Origin: Actinomyces sp. HMSC035G02
Lineage (GTDB): Bacteria > Actinomycetota > Actinomycetes > Actinomycetales > Actinomycetaceae
Length of the DNA stretch: 64,000 nt
Assembly: GCA_001838165.1 (NCBI GenBank)
Contig: KV835870.1
Coordinates: 47,646-111,645, forward strand
Reading direction: 5' to 3'
The stretch's first letter is position 1; each line of letters starts with the position of its first letter. Both the position numbers and the translations under genes were made by a program. This document shows, piece after piece, positions 1-8,850 of this stretch. The notes under the pieces were generated by a model. It did not search any database. It was not told the origin of the DNA and saw only the letters and a list, made by a program, of their open reading frames with translations.

Positions 1-88
1 GATGGCCGTCGCACAGCTCCCGCTGGGCGCGCGCCAGGTCGTCCTCGCTCAGGGAAGGAACGGCGCTCAGGATCGTCTCTGTACTCAT
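1..88 (-). CDS. N-terminus of a protein cut by the window edge, possibly threonylcarbamoyl-AMP synthase
   Basis: An ATG at 86-88 opens a frame that runs off the left edge, giving about 29 residues beginning MSTETILSAVPSLSEDDLAR. It starts 5 bp after the prmC stop, so it is very probably the next gene of the same transcript. In many actinobacteria prmC is followed by a Sua5/TsaC-type threonylcarbamoyl-AMP synthase (tRNA t6A synthesis), and the visible residues could be the short helix before its nucleotide-binding motif. No diagnostic motif lies inside the window, so the identity rests on position only. Confidence 0.45.
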   Translation of the reverse strand, partial: MSTETILSAVPSLSEDDLARAQRELCDGH

Positions 89-93
89 CGTGT

Positions 94-990
94 TCATTGT
101 GTCACGGATGCCGTGGGCTTCGTCGATTCGGGCGCGCGGGCGCTCAGGAAACGACGCCTGCCAGCCAGGTCGGGCAGGGTTGCGATGTCCGTCATTCCGA
201 GCTGGGCGGCGATCGCCGCCATAGCTTCTTCCTGCGTGGGCGAGTGCTCCATCAGCAGGACACCGCCGGGACGCAGGAGGGTGAGCGCGCGGCGCGCGAT
301 GCGCGCAGGGATCTCGGTCCCATCCGGGCTTCCCCCGTACAGGGCGACGTGCGGATCGGCGCTGGCCTCGGGCTGCGTGGGCATCTCATCGGCGGGAACG
401 TAGGGCGGGTTGGTCACGACGACGTCGACCATGCCGTCCAGGTGCGCGAGCGTGGCCGGGTCCGTCGCGTCGCCTCGCTCCAAGTGCAGGCAGGGAACGC
501 CCACGGCGTCACGGTTCTGACAGGCGAGGGCGAAGGGCTCGGCTTCCTTCTCGACGGCCCATACCTCGGTGCGGGTCGTCTCGGTAGCCACCGCCAGCCC
601 GATCGCGCCGGAGCCGGTGCACAGGTCGACGACGCGAGCCTCACCGTGGCGGGCGACGACCGCCATGGCCTCGTCAATCGCGAGGCCGGCAAGAACCTCG
701 GTCTCCGGGCGCACGACGAACACGCCGGGGCGGGCGGCCAGGGTCAAGCCGCGGAAAAACATGCGACTCGTGACGTGCTGAAGGGGAATGCGCAGAGCCC
801 TCTCCCCCACCGCCGAGCGCAGTTTCTCGGCCTGGTCCTCGTTCAGCTCCGCCGGCAGGTCCCACTGGGACGAGGCGTCGCACGCCCACTCGAGCAGCTC
901 ACGCACGTCCGCATCGACCGAGTCGATGCCGGCCGTCGTCAGGCGCTCACGCGCCCATGCACGCGCGTCGGTCAGTGTCCAGGTCCCCAT
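94..990 (-). CDS. prmC: Release factor glutamine N5-methyltransferase PrmC
   Basis: PrmC methylates the glutamine of the GGQ motif in peptide-release factors using S-adenosylmethionine. The 298-residue product has an N-terminal helical release-factor-binding part, an AdoMet-binding motif DLCTGSGAIG at about residues 122-131 and the catalytic NPPY at about 194-197. It sits directly downstream of prfA, which encodes its substrate, the classical bacterial pairing. A start 15 bp upstream (1005) would overlap the prfA stop as ATGA, but the ATG at 990 is preceded at close range by GGAGGA, so I prefer 990. The neighbours and motifs make the assignment secure; only the start is open. Confidence 0.95.
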   Translation of the reverse strand: MGTWTLTDARAWARERLTTAGIDSVDADVRELLEWACDASSQWDLPAELNEDQAEKLRSAVGERALRIPLQHVTSRMFFRGLTLAARPGVFVVRPETEVLAGLAIDEAMAVVARHGEARVVDLCTGSGAIGLAVATETTRTEVWAVEKEAEPFALACQNRDAVGVPCLHLERGDATDPATLAHLDGMVDVVVTNPPYVPADEMPTQPEASADPHVALYGGSPDGTEIPARIARRALTLLRPGGVLLMEHSPTQEEAMAAIAAQLGMTDIATLPDLAGRRRFLSARAPESTKPTASVTQ

Positions 991-1001
991 GTCTCCTCCA
1001 A

Positions 1002-2096
1002 TCATGACTGTGCGGCGGCAGCCAGGCGCTCAGCCTCATCAGCCTCCTGCAGCGAAGCGATCACAGCGTCGAGCGCGCCGGACAGGACCGCGTCCAGGTT
1101 GTGAGCCTTGAAGCCCGTACGGTGATCCGCAATGCGATTCTCCGGGAAGTTGTAGGTGCGGATGCGCTCCGAGCGGTCCACGGTGCGCACCTGGGAGAGG
1201 CGCTGGGCCGATGCCTCGGCCTCCTTCTTCGCCCTCGCCTCGGCGGCCAGTCGCGAGGCCAGCACGCGCATCGCGGCCTCCTTGTTCTGCAGCTGCGACT
1301 TCTCGTTCTGCATCGACACGACGATGCCCGAGGGAATGTGCGTGATGCGCACGGCGGAGTCGGTCGTGTTGACCGACTGGCCACCGGGGCCGCTGGACCG
1401 ATAAACGTCGATACGCAGATCGTTCGGGTCGATGACGATCTCCTCGTCGTCCTCGATCTCCGGCATGACGAAAACGCCAGCGGCGCTCGTGTGAATACGG
1501 CCCTGCGACTCGGTGACGGGCACGCGCTGCACGCGGTGCACCCCGCCCTCGTACTTCAGGTGCGCCCACACGCCCTCGTCGGGAGCGGGGGTGCCCTTCG
1601 CTCGAATCGCGAGCGTGATGTCCTTGAAGCCGCCGAGCTCGGTGTGGGTCGCGCTCATCTCGGTGACGCTCCAGCCGTGTGCCTCCGCGTAGCGGGCGTA
1701 CATGCGGGCCAGATCGGAGGCGAACAGCGCGGATTCTTCGCCGCCCTCACCCGCCTTGATCTCTAGGATGACGTCCATCGCATCCTCGGGGTCACGGGGA
1801 GCCAGAATCTTCACGAGTGCCTCGTGGGCAGCCGCTTCCTCTTCCTCGAGGGCGGGAATCTCGTCGGCGAAGGAGCGGTCTTCGGCGGCCAGCTCGCACG
1901 CAGCCTCGAGGTCTCCCGAGGCGGAGGCAAGCCGATCGGCGGCGGCCTTCACGCGGCCAAGCTCGGCGTAGCGTCGACCGACTCGGCGCATCAGCTGCGG
2001 GTCCGCCAGCGTCTGGGGATCCGCCATCTGCGCCTCGACCTGCTCATATTCCTGCAGCAGGGGGCCCAGGGCGCCGAGTTCATCAGTCGCGGCCAC
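1002..2096 (-). CDS. prfA: Peptide chain release factor 1
   Basis: RF1 recognises UAA and UAG stop codons in the ribosomal A site and triggers peptidyl-tRNA hydrolysis. The protein is 364 residues, normal for the family. The RF1-type codon-recognition tripeptide is PVT (residues 193-195, in [10 protein letters not shown]), which separates it from RF2 (SPF). The catalytic GGQ lies at 238-240 in [10 protein letters not shown]. Translation begins at a GTG (2094-2096) with a purine-rich AAGGAAG about 10 bases upstream. It follows rpmE and precedes prmC, a common bacterial order. Nothing looks damaged. Confidence 0.97.
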   Translation of the reverse strand: MAATDELGALGPLLQEYEQVEAQMADPQTLADPQLMRRVGRRYAELGRVKAAADRLASASGDLEAACELAAEDRSFADEIPALEEEEAAAHEALVKILAPRDPEDAMDVILEIKAGEGGEESALFASDLARMYARYAEAHGWSVTEMSATHTELGGFKDITLAIRAKGTPAPDEGVWAHLKYEGGVHRVQRVPVTESQGRIHTSAAGVFVMPEIEDDEEIVIDPNDLRIDVYRSSGPGGQSVNTTDSAVRITHIPSGIVVSMQNEKSQLQNKEAAMRVLASRLAAEARAKKEAEASAQRLSQVRTVDRSERIRTYNFPENRIADHRTGFKAHNLDAVLSGALDAVIASLQEADEAERLAAAAQS

Positions 2097-2133
2097 GATT
2101 CACCACTTCCTTCGTTCCATACAGTTGACAAAG

Positions 2134-2171
2134 CGGCGGCGCCGTCGGCCATGGGGCCAACGACACCGCCG
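2134..2171 (-). terminator. Bulged GC hairpin after rpmE
   Basis: An interrupted inverted repeat (outer CGGCGG/CCGCCG, inner GGCC/GGCC around ATGG) lies just after the rpmE stop. There is no clear T-run on the minus strand, so it may only attenuate transcription into prfA or shape the prfA leader. Confidence 0.4.
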
Positions 2172-2190
2172 TTGAGCTAGCCGCTCACCC

Positions 2191-2412
2191 TCACTTGGAG
2201 GGGCGCACGCGCTTGCCGTAGCGAGCCTCGAACTTGGCGACGCGGCCGCCGGTGTCGAGGATCTTCTGCTTGCCCGTGTAGAACGGGTGGCAGGCCGAGC
2301 ACACGTCCACGCGCATCTCACCGGAGGTGATGGTGGAACGGGTGTGGAACGAGTTGCCGCACGTGCAGGTCACGACGGTGTCCACGTATTCGGGGTGAAT
2401 ACCCTGCTTCAT
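2191..2412 (-). CDS. rpmE: 50S ribosomal protein bL31
   Basis: This is a 73-residue bL31 of the zinc-binding (C+) type, a component of the large subunit and inter-subunit bridge. The four ligand cysteines are visible: C16 and C18 in TCTCGN, and C38 and C41 in CSACHPFY. The start is the ATG at 2410-2412, preceded by AGGAGAAACTCC. A good promoter lies upstream (2543-2571). Because this is the zinc-containing form, a paralogous zinc-free bL31 may exist elsewhere in the genome and replace it under zinc limitation; none is in this window. Confidence 0.97.
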   Translation of the reverse strand: MKQGIHPEYVDTVVTCTCGNSFHTRSTITSGEMRVDVCSACHPFYTGKQKILDTGGRVAKFEARYGKRVRPSK

Positions 2413-2542
2413 GGAGTTTCTCCTGGATCGTTTAGTGCCCCGGGTCCGGACATGCAGCGTCCCCCGCATCTGGCGGGGACTCACCTTCCAGCGCGCCAAG
2501 AAGCGCCTGGGGCATGCCGGTGAACCGGTAAGCCGACACGAC

Positions 2543-2571
2543 ATTATCGCACACGCCCCCACCCCCTTCAA
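2543..2571 (-). promoter_or_regulatory. Probable sigma-70-type promoter of rpmE
   Basis: On the minus strand TTGAAG (2566-2571) is separated by exactly 17 bp from GATAAT (2543-2548), itself preceded by TGC as an extended -10. It would give a leader of roughly 125 nt for rpmE. Both hexamers and the spacing fit the vegetative consensus. This leader has no other recognisable element. Confidence 0.65.
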
Positions 2572-2628
2572 CGAGGGAAGGCCCCCGCGGGCGTGACATC
2601 GGCTATGAGCGGACACCGAGCACGGCGT

Positions 2629-3828
2629 TCAGCGTGTGCGCCCGCGCGGACCGAGGTTTGCGGCCGACGTCAGGTAGTTCGCTCGCGAGGAGCCGTACCG
2701 CGAGGTTCCATCCCACACGAGGTAGCGATGGAGGTACGCGGGCGGCACGTAGAGCTCCGCGCCAAACGCCGTGAAGCGCGCGGTGGAATGGGCCGCGCTC
2801 CCCTTGAGGTTGATACCCGCACTGTTTGCGGTCAGGCGAATCACCTGGGTGGGGTAGTAGGTGTACGTCACGCCGGCGATCCGGTACGCGCCGAGGTAGC
2901 GCGTCTCGTTGGTGCGCAGCTTCTCCCCCGCGCCGTTCCTCCAGCGCTTGTAACGCCTCCGCCCGATCATGGACGTGTCGGCACCGAGAGCCGCCTCGAC
3001 GAGGCACACGAGGCGCACCCTGGCCTCGTCGGCGATCCGATCGAGCTGCGTGAGTGCCCCAGCAGGATCAATCTGCGCGCGCTCGAGGCTCGCCCCCAGG
3101 TCGCTCGCGGCCAGGCGCTGCTCATCGAGCCACAGCACGAGGGAGGCAGCCATGCTGAGGACCGTCGGGTCCATGCTTTGGCTCTGGACAGTTTGCGTGA
3201 TGGTCTCAACGACGGTCAGGTCCTCGTACACCGGCCCCAGCTCGTTCTCCCACACCCTGCGCCAGGCAGGAGCCAGCGCGAACAGATCGCGCGCGGCCAT
3301 CATCGCGGCGTGGGCATCCATCAGGCCGTGGAAGTCCTTGACGATCTCATCCGCCTCCCGCGCCGTTGCCGCGCTGAGCGAGGCGAGGAACGGAGGTGTC
3401 ACCACCGTTGCAAGACGAACGCGAAGTTTCTCGCGCTCGGCCCGAGCGGCCTCGAGGCGCGCGCTCAGACCGCGGTCGTAGCGCCCGGCACCGAGGAGTG
3501 GGAGAAAGGCACGCTCGACCTCCAGATGACGCTTCTCGAGCGCCTCCCACCCATCGGAGGCCTTCCGCATGTTCTCGCGGGCGAGGCCGCGCAGCATCCA
3601 CCCGCGCACCCAGAGGCCGACGCCCGCGAGCGTCGCCACCCACGCGTACCAGGTGGGCCACAGCATGCTGTGCGATGCGCCGACGGACACGGCGATGGCG
3701 AGCCACACGGGAGCCACCAGAAAGAGGGCCAGCCCCGCCAGGAGTCGCCCACAGCCGCGCACGTTGCGCATGACCGCGCGAGGATGCTGGGGTGCGTGAC
3801 TCATCGTTTCCGTTGCCTGAGACGTCAT
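2629..3828 (-). CDS. Two-helix membrane protein, third copy of a tandem paralog family (unknown function)
   Basis: A 399-residue protein with two predicted membrane helices at about 28-50 and 57-76, joined by a very short loop, then a long mostly helical cytoplasmic part. A middle block ending near GPVYEDL and a C-terminal block with RLTANSAGINLKG and YLHRYLVWDG are shared with the two proteins encoded immediately upstream, so the three are tandem duplicates. This copy is last in the minus-strand order and starts 51 bp after its neighbour stops. It lacks the large extracytoplasmic insert of the middle copy. The family may be DUF5129, from memory and unchecked. No enzymatic motif is evident. 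A conserved leader lies upstream (see findings). Confidence 0.85.
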   Translation of the reverse strand: MTSQATETMSHAPQHPRAVMRNVRGCGRLLAGLALFLVAPVWLAIAVSVGASHSMLWPTWYAWVATLAGVGLWVRGWMLRGLARENMRKASDGWEALEKRHLEVERAFLPLLGAGRYDRGLSARLEAARAEREKLRVRLATVVTPPFLASLSAATAREADEIVKDFHGLMDAHAAMMAARDLFALAPAWRRVWENELGPVYEDLTVVETITQTVQSQSMDPTVLSMAASLVLWLDEQRLAASDLGASLERAQIDPAGALTQLDRIADEARVRLVCLVEAALGADTSMIGRRRYKRWRNGAGEKLRTNETRYLGAYRIAGVTYTYYPTQVIRLTANSAGINLKGSAAHSTARFTAFGAELYVPPAYLHRYLVWDGTSRYGSSRANYLTSAANLGPRGRTR

Positions 3829-3879
3829 GGCTCCACTCTGGCACGGATCGCCTTCAGTTGCCCGGTATCCGGATGGGAC

Positions 3880-5544
3880 TCAGAAGGACGAGGAAGAGCC
3901 GGAGCCCGAGAAGCCGCCCGAGGATGAGCCGTAGTCCGCTGAACTGGTCGAGGAGCTGGACGGGTCGTAGTCGACGTAGCGGTCGAGATACGTCGGGTAC
4001 GCCCAGACAGACACATTGTTCGCCTGGAAGCGACCGGTCCTCTCCGCAGCCTTGCCCATGAGGCGAACGCCCGCGGAGTTCGCGGTCAAACGGATCGTCG
4101 AGGCGGGATTGTACTCGTGGCGGTGCCCGTCGCTCAGGTACGTGCCTTTGTAGAGCACATCGCTGGCGCTGACGGTGCCGCCCCTGTTGCTCTCCCAGTG
4201 TTCGTAGCGCGCACGCCCCGACGAGGAGGTGTCGGCGACGAGTGCCTGTCCGATGAGCTTCGTCAGGCGCGCCCGGGACTCGGCCGCGATCCGGTCCAGT
4301 TCGTCGAGCGCCTGCACCGGAGTGATATCCGCACGCTCCAGGCTGTTTCCGAGTCCGACGATGATGTCCCTCTGCTCGTTCGTCCAGCGGTTAAACGCCT
4401 CGACTGCGTTCTTCACTTGACGCTTCTTGACGCGGTTGCGCACCTTGACCGAGATGGAATCCGCCGCCAGCAGGTCTTCGAAGACCGGACCCACCTCGTT
4501 GTCCCACAGAGTGCGCCACCGTGGTGCCAGCGCGAAAAAGTCGCGTGCGGCAAAGATCGCGTCATCGGCGGCCGACAGCAGCTCGATATCTTCGAGCAGA
4601 TCCTCCCTCTCGCTCGCCGCGCCGGCGCTGAGGGATCCGAAAAAACCTGGGGATCGCAGAACGGAGACGCGCTCGCGCACCTTCTTGCGCTCTTGGTTGG
4701 CGCACCCGTAGCGCACGGTCAGTCCCTTGCTGTAGTGGCCGGCATCGACGATCGACTGGAAGGCACGATCCACCTCTGAGCGGCGTTCCTCCATCTCCTT
4801 CCACGCCTCGACAATGCGTTCTGAGCTTTCTTTCACCCTGCGGCGTAGGCTGTGCCCGCGCACGAGGACGCCGATGCCCGTGAGCGAGATGAGCCATCCC
4901 AACCAGTCGGGCCACACGACTCTGTTCTCAATGCTGCGGCCCGATTCGTTCGGGATGGATGCGGCTGCCTTCGTGGCCGCCGCTACCATCCCCTCACTCC
5001 AGCGGCCCGCACGGAAGTCATCCTTCGCGGCGTCCTGAATCTTCTCTTGAACGGAAAGCAGAGGTGCAATGTCCTCGCCGAAGTACGTTCCCACCTTGCG
5101 ATAGGTCGGCGACACCGACAGGATCAGATAGCCATCGGCCCACTTGTAGCCATTGGGCGAGATCCACTCCTTGTGCCCCGCCCGCGCGTACTTCAGGGTC
5201 GCCTCGTCCAGGTTGTCGTCCACCACGTCATCCGTCGATAAGATGACGAGGTGGATGGGACGCGTGAACTTGACGCCGCCGAGGACGTCTTTCAGCGTGC
5301 GACCGTCGATCGGCTCGAAGCTCCCCGTCTCGTCGTACACGTCGACGGACGGAGTAACGAGTTCGTTTGCCGGCACCGTGGGCCGGGTGTAATCAACGAG
5401 GGAGAATACCAGCCACACGGGAACGCAGATCGCCATGACGACGCCCAGCAGGATCCGGCCCACCCCTCGCAGCGAGCGCTTCACGTCGCGCGCCGTCATG
5501 TGTCCGCGTTCCTCGTTTGCAGATTCGGTCGTCGCAGAAGTCAT
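3880..5544 (-). CDS. Membrane protein with extracytoplasmic TPM-like domain, middle paralog
   Basis: A 554-residue paralog of the genes on either side. Helix 1 is at about 28-50 and helix 2 at about 210-230; between them lies a domain of about 155 residues not present in the other two copies. Its pattern (a DVLGGVKFTRPIHLVIL strand, then YLILSVSPTYRKVGTYFGED) resembles TPM-fold domains, which are small extracytoplasmic alpha/beta domains. The cytoplasmic half has the shared block ending EVGPVFEDLL and the C-terminal IRLTANSAG and YLDRYVDYD signatures. The C-terminus is Ser/Gly-rich and low complexity. It is probably the full-length ancestral form, with the neighbours as shortened duplicates, but the reverse is possible. 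A downstream start (residue 16) is an alternative. Confidence 0.85.
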   Translation of the reverse strand: MTSATTESANEERGHMTARDVKRSLRGVGRILLGVVMAICVPVWLVFSLVDYTRPTVPANELVTPSVDVYDETGSFEPIDGRTLKDVLGGVKFTRPIHLVILSTDDVVDDNLDEATLKYARAGHKEWISPNGYKWADGYLILSVSPTYRKVGTYFGEDIAPLLSVQEKIQDAAKDDFRAGRWSEGMVAAATKAAASIPNESGRSIENRVVWPDWLGWLISLTGIGVLVRGHSLRRRVKESSERIVEAWKEMEERRSEVDRAFQSIVDAGHYSKGLTVRYGCANQERKKVRERVSVLRSPGFFGSLSAGAASEREDLLEDIELLSAADDAIFAARDFFALAPRWRTLWDNEVGPVFEDLLAADSISVKVRNRVKKRQVKNAVEAFNRWTNEQRDIIVGLGNSLERADITPVQALDELDRIAAESRARLTKLIGQALVADTSSSGRARYEHWESNRGGTVSASDVLYKGTYLSDGHRHEYNPASTIRLTANSAGVRLMGKAAERTGRFQANNVSVWAYPTYLDRYVDYDPSSSSTSSADYGSSSGGFSGSGSSSSF

Positions 5545-5628
5545 AGAGTCACTCTGACACGACGGTCAGGTTCGCGCTCGCCGGTTCAGCCGCTTTCGAG
5601 ACAGGAAAACGGGGCAAGAGCCTATCGT

Positions 5629-6804
5629 TCAGGTCGACGAGGAACCCTCACCGGCCTCGTCCAGGTTGTCGCTCAGGTATCGATCGAGATACATCGGTAG
5701 CAGGTAGACGGGCGAGTGGCCAGCCGTCAGGACACCGGTAGCCGGGGCTGGCAGCCCTTCGAAGTCAACACCCGCGGAGTTTGCGGTCAGTCGGATCGTG
5801 GCTGCCGGGTTGTACTCGATGTCAGTGTCCGCGTCCTGGCTCCAATAGGCTGCGTCGTACTCCGCGTTAGCCGCGGTGAGCCTGATGCCCATGTCCTTCC
5901 ATCGCGCGTAGCGTTGCCGTCCGAGCGGCGAGGCATCGGTGAGGAGACTGTCCTCAATGAGCTCGGCGGTGCGCGCTCGCGCCTCGCCCGTGATCCGGTC
6001 GAGTTCTTCGAGAGCCTGAGCGGGACCTACCTGCCCAGCCTCGAGGCGCTTCCCAAGGTCGTTCACCGTGTCCTTGTGGTCCCCCACGCGCTCCCTGAAT
6101 GCCTCAATCTCCGCCAGGATGCCAGGGGCCGCGTTGACCGATTCGAGGGTGTCTGCGACGTCGTCAAGGACGTCCAAGTCTTCGATGATCGGGCCGATCT
6201 CGGTCTTCCACACGTCGCGCCAGCCGGGCGCACAGGCGAAAAAGTCGCGGGCAGCCATGATCGCGGCATCCGCGTGCGCCAGGCGATCCATCTGCGCAAG
6301 GATCTTATCCTCCGCTCCTCCCGACGCCTCGCTGAGCGACGCGAAGAAGCCCGGTGACCTATGCGCAGCGATCCGAGCGCCAACCCTGGTGCGTTCAGCT
6401 CGGGCGTGCTCGTGGCGCGCCGTCAGTCCGATCTCGTAGTGCCCAGCGCCGACGAGATCGGAAAACACGCGCTCGACCTCTGAGCGCTGCCTCTCCAAGG
6501 CCGCCCACTTCTCGGCGATCTCCGCCATCTTCTGACGCCCCGAGCGCCGTAGACCAGCGCCGCGCGACAGCACGCCGATTCCGCAGAGCACCATGACCCA
6601 GCCGGTCCAATTCGGCCAGTCCACCGCTTCTCCCATCCCATGATGGGCCTGGTCATAGACGGCGATCGCCAGCTGAAGGGGAGCTACCAGCACGAGAAAG
6701 AGGCCAAGAATGAGGCGCGCAAATCCGCGCACAGCACTCCAGGACCGGCGCGAGGATTCCCGTGTCGCCTGTGCATTGATCGAATTCGGCGCTATGTTCA
6801 CCAT
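5629..6804 (-). CDS. Two-helix membrane protein, first paralog of the tandem trio
   Basis: A 391-residue member of the same family. Membrane helices are at about 28-49 and 63-81, with no large insert between them. The cytoplasmic part carries the shared SPGFFASLSEASGG, AARDFFACAPGW and IRLTANSAGVDFEG blocks and ends in a short Ser/Thr tail. I start it at the ATG 6802-6804; an in-frame start at 6852 would extend it into the conserved leader that also precedes its sister genes, which argues against it. There is no strong Shine-Dalgarno, and a leaderless or weakly led message is possible. Function unknown. Confidence 0.83.
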   Translation of the reverse strand: MVNIAPNSINAQATRESSRRSWSAVRGFARLILGLFLVLVAPLQLAIAVYDQAHHGMGEAVDWPNWTGWVMVLCGIGVLSRGAGLRRSGRQKMAEIAEKWAALERQRSEVERVFSDLVGAGHYEIGLTARHEHARAERTRVGARIAAHRSPGFFASLSEASGGAEDKILAQMDRLAHADAAIMAARDFFACAPGWRDVWKTEIGPIIEDLDVLDDVADTLESVNAAPGILAEIEAFRERVGDHKDTVNDLGKRLEAGQVGPAQALEELDRITGEARARTAELIEDSLLTDASPLGRQRYARWKDMGIRLTAANAEYDAAYWSQDADTDIEYNPAATIRLTANSAGVDFEGLPAPATGVLTAGHSPVYLLPMYLDRYLSDNLDEAGEGSSST

Positions 6805-6858
6805 GCCCCCAAGTCTGACACAGCCCTCATCAGTTGTCCGGTACTCAGGCACACACCG

Positions 6859-6902
6859 AAAAGAGAGCGGGGCGAGCAGCTCTCGCCACTCGCCCCGCTC
6901 TC
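6859..6902 (-). terminator. Intrinsic terminator of rho
   Basis: A perfect 14-bp stem (GAGAGCGGGGCGAG with CTCGCCCCGCTCTC) with a 12-nt loop is followed on the minus strand by TTTT. It lies 10 bp after the rho stop and insulates the downstream membrane-protein genes. Confidence 0.88.
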
Positions 6903-6911
6903 ACCCGCCGA

Positions 6912-8633
6912 TCACTCGGAGGGCGTCGTCTTCTGGATGAGCATGAGGAACTCAGCGTTGGACTGAGTCTCCTTGAGCTTGTCGAGGACCAGCTCGAGGC
7001 CCTGCTGCTGATCGAGGGTACCCAGAACGCGGCGGAGCCTCCACATGATGCGCAGCTCCTCGGGCTTGAAGAGCAGCTCCTCGCGACGGGTGCCCGACGC
7101 ATTGAGGTCGATCGCGGGGAAGATACGGCGCTCGGCGAGCTGACGCGACAGGCGCAGCTCCATGTTGCCGGTACCCTTGAACTCCTCGAAGATAACCTCG
7201 TCCATCTTCGAACCCGTCTCCACCAGGGCGGAGGCGATGATCGTCAGCGAGCCGCCCTCGGAGATGTTGCGGGCAGCGCCGAAGAACTTCTTGGGCGGGT
7301 ACAGCGCGGACGCGTCCACGCCACCGGAGAGGATACGGCCCGAGGCGGGCGCAGCCAGATTGTAGGCGCGCGACAGACGCGTGAGCGAGTCGAGGAGCAC
7401 GACGACATCCTGGCCCAGTTCGACCAGGCGCTTGGCGCGCTCAATCGCAAGCTCGGCGACGGTCGTGTGGTCCGATGCGGGACGGTCGAAGGTGGAGGCG
7501 ATGACCTCACCCTTGACGATCGAGCGCATGTCGGTGACCTCTTCGGGACGCTCGTCCACCAGGACGACCATGAGGTGCACCTCGGGGTTGTTCAGCTCAA
7601 TAGCCTTGGCCATCTGCTGGATGACCATCGTCTTACCGGCCTTGGGCGGAGAGACGATGAGGCCACGCTGGCCCTTGCCGACGGGGGCGACCAGGTCGAT
7701 AACGCGCGGCGTGTAGGCCTTGGGAGAGGTCTCCATACGCAGCTGCTCGGAGGGGTAAACCGGGGTCAGCTTGCCGAACTCGCGGCGCGCCTGCGCCTGC
7801 TCGATCGTCATGCCGTTGACGGAGTCAACGCGCACGAGGGCGTTGTACTTCTGGCGCTGGCGTTCACCCTCGCGGGGCAGGCGCACGGCACCGGCGACCG
7901 CGTCACCGGCGCGCAGACCCCAGCGGCGCACGTTGCCGAGCGTCACGTAGACGTCGTTCGGGCCGGGCAGGTAGCCGGAAGTACGCACGAAGGCGTGGTT
8001 TTCCTGGATGTCGAGGATGCCGGCGATCGGTGCAAGGTTGTCCTCGCCGCCGCGCGCGGGGCGAGCCTCGGGATTCTCACGGTTCTCGCGGCCCTCGCGG
8101 TTCTCGCGGCCTTCGCCGCGCTTCTCGCGGTCGCGGCGACCACGGCGGCCGCGCTCACGACGGGGACGACGGCCCTCGGTGTCGTCACCGTCGGGCAGCT
8201 CGATGTTCAGGACGGTCTCGACGACGGCCGTGTCGGGCTCCGGGGTGGGCTCGGTCCGCTCGGCAGCGGGCAGGGGCAGGTCGAGCGTGACGTGCGCCGG
8301 CTCGACGGCACCCTGGCTCACCGCGCGGCGGCGGCGAGAACGACGCGGAGCCTCGGCGGGCGCGTCGGAGGCGGGAGCATGCTCAGCCGACTTGTCTGCG
8401 ACCAGCTTCTCAGCCTTGTCGGCCTTCTTCTTGGACGAGGCAGGGGCTTCCTCGCGGGGAGCCTTTTCCTTCGGGGTCGAGGCGCCGGCGCCGTTGCTCA
8501 GCAGCTCGATCAGCTGGGACTTACGAAGCTGGGAGATGCCCTTGAGGCCGCGGGAGGCGGCCAGAGCCTTCAGCTCGGGCAGCTTCATCGCCGACAGCGA
8601 CGCGGTCGTCTCGGCGGAGGTTTCGTTGCTCAC
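6912..8633 (-). CDS. rho: Transcription termination factor Rho
   Basis: Rho is the hexameric RNA-dependent ATPase/helicase that terminates transcription at C-rich unstructured RNA. The 573-residue product has the N-terminal Rho-N helical domain ([17 protein letters not shown]), a long Arg/Gly/Glu-rich low-complexity insertion, the cold-shock RNA-binding domain ([18 protein letters not shown]) and a RecA-like ATPase with Walker A SPPKAGKT near residue 330. The insertion is typical of actinobacterial Rho. I chose the GTG at 8631-8633, which has AAGGA eight bases upstream; a longer frame to 8750 would add residues unlike Rho. The message appears to end at an intrinsic terminator. Confidence 0.96.
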   Translation of the reverse strand: MSNETSAETTASLSAMKLPELKALAASRGLKGISQLRKSQLIELLSNGAGASTPKEKAPREEAPASSKKKADKAEKLVADKSAEHAPASDAPAEAPRRSRRRRAVSQGAVEPAHVTLDLPLPAAERTEPTPEPDTAVVETVLNIELPDGDDTEGRRPRRERGRRGRRDREKRGEGRENREGRENRENPEARPARGGEDNLAPIAGILDIQENHAFVRTSGYLPGPNDVYVTLGNVRRWGLRAGDAVAGAVRLPREGERQRQKYNALVRVDSVNGMTIEQAQARREFGKLTPVYPSEQLRMETSPKAYTPRVIDLVAPVGKGQRGLIVSPPKAGKTMVIQQMAKAIELNNPEVHLMVVLVDERPEEVTDMRSIVKGEVIASTFDRPASDHTTVAELAIERAKRLVELGQDVVVLLDSLTRLSRAYNLAAPASGRILSGGVDASALYPPKKFFGAARNISEGGSLTIIASALVETGSKMDEVIFEEFKGTGNMELRLSRQLAERRIFPAIDLNASGTRREELLFKPEELRIMWRLRRVLGTLDQQQGLELVLDKLKETQSNAEFLMLIQKTTPSE

Positions 8634-8764
8634 GAAGTGATCCTTACTGGAATGCGCCCACAGCGGGCGAGGTGATTGCTCAAGCATACGAAAAAGCTTG
8701 ATCAGGAAGATGCGCGAAAGAGGCGCACCGCGAAGGCCGAAGTCGAACATTCGTCTCGACCTGA

Positions 8765-8819
8765 CAAAAATATAGCAAGACCGCCAGCCCGCTGTCGATC
8801 AGACGGCACGGCTGGCGGT
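8765..8819 (-). terminator. Intrinsic terminator after thrB
   Basis: A 10-bp perfect stem (ACCGCCAGCC at 8780-8789 with GGCTGGCGGT at 8810-8819) is followed on the minus strand by CTTGCTATATTTTTG. It separates thrB from rho. Confidence 0.85.
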
Positions 8820-8850
8820 GCTTGCGCAGAAACTCACAGCTCATCAACGC

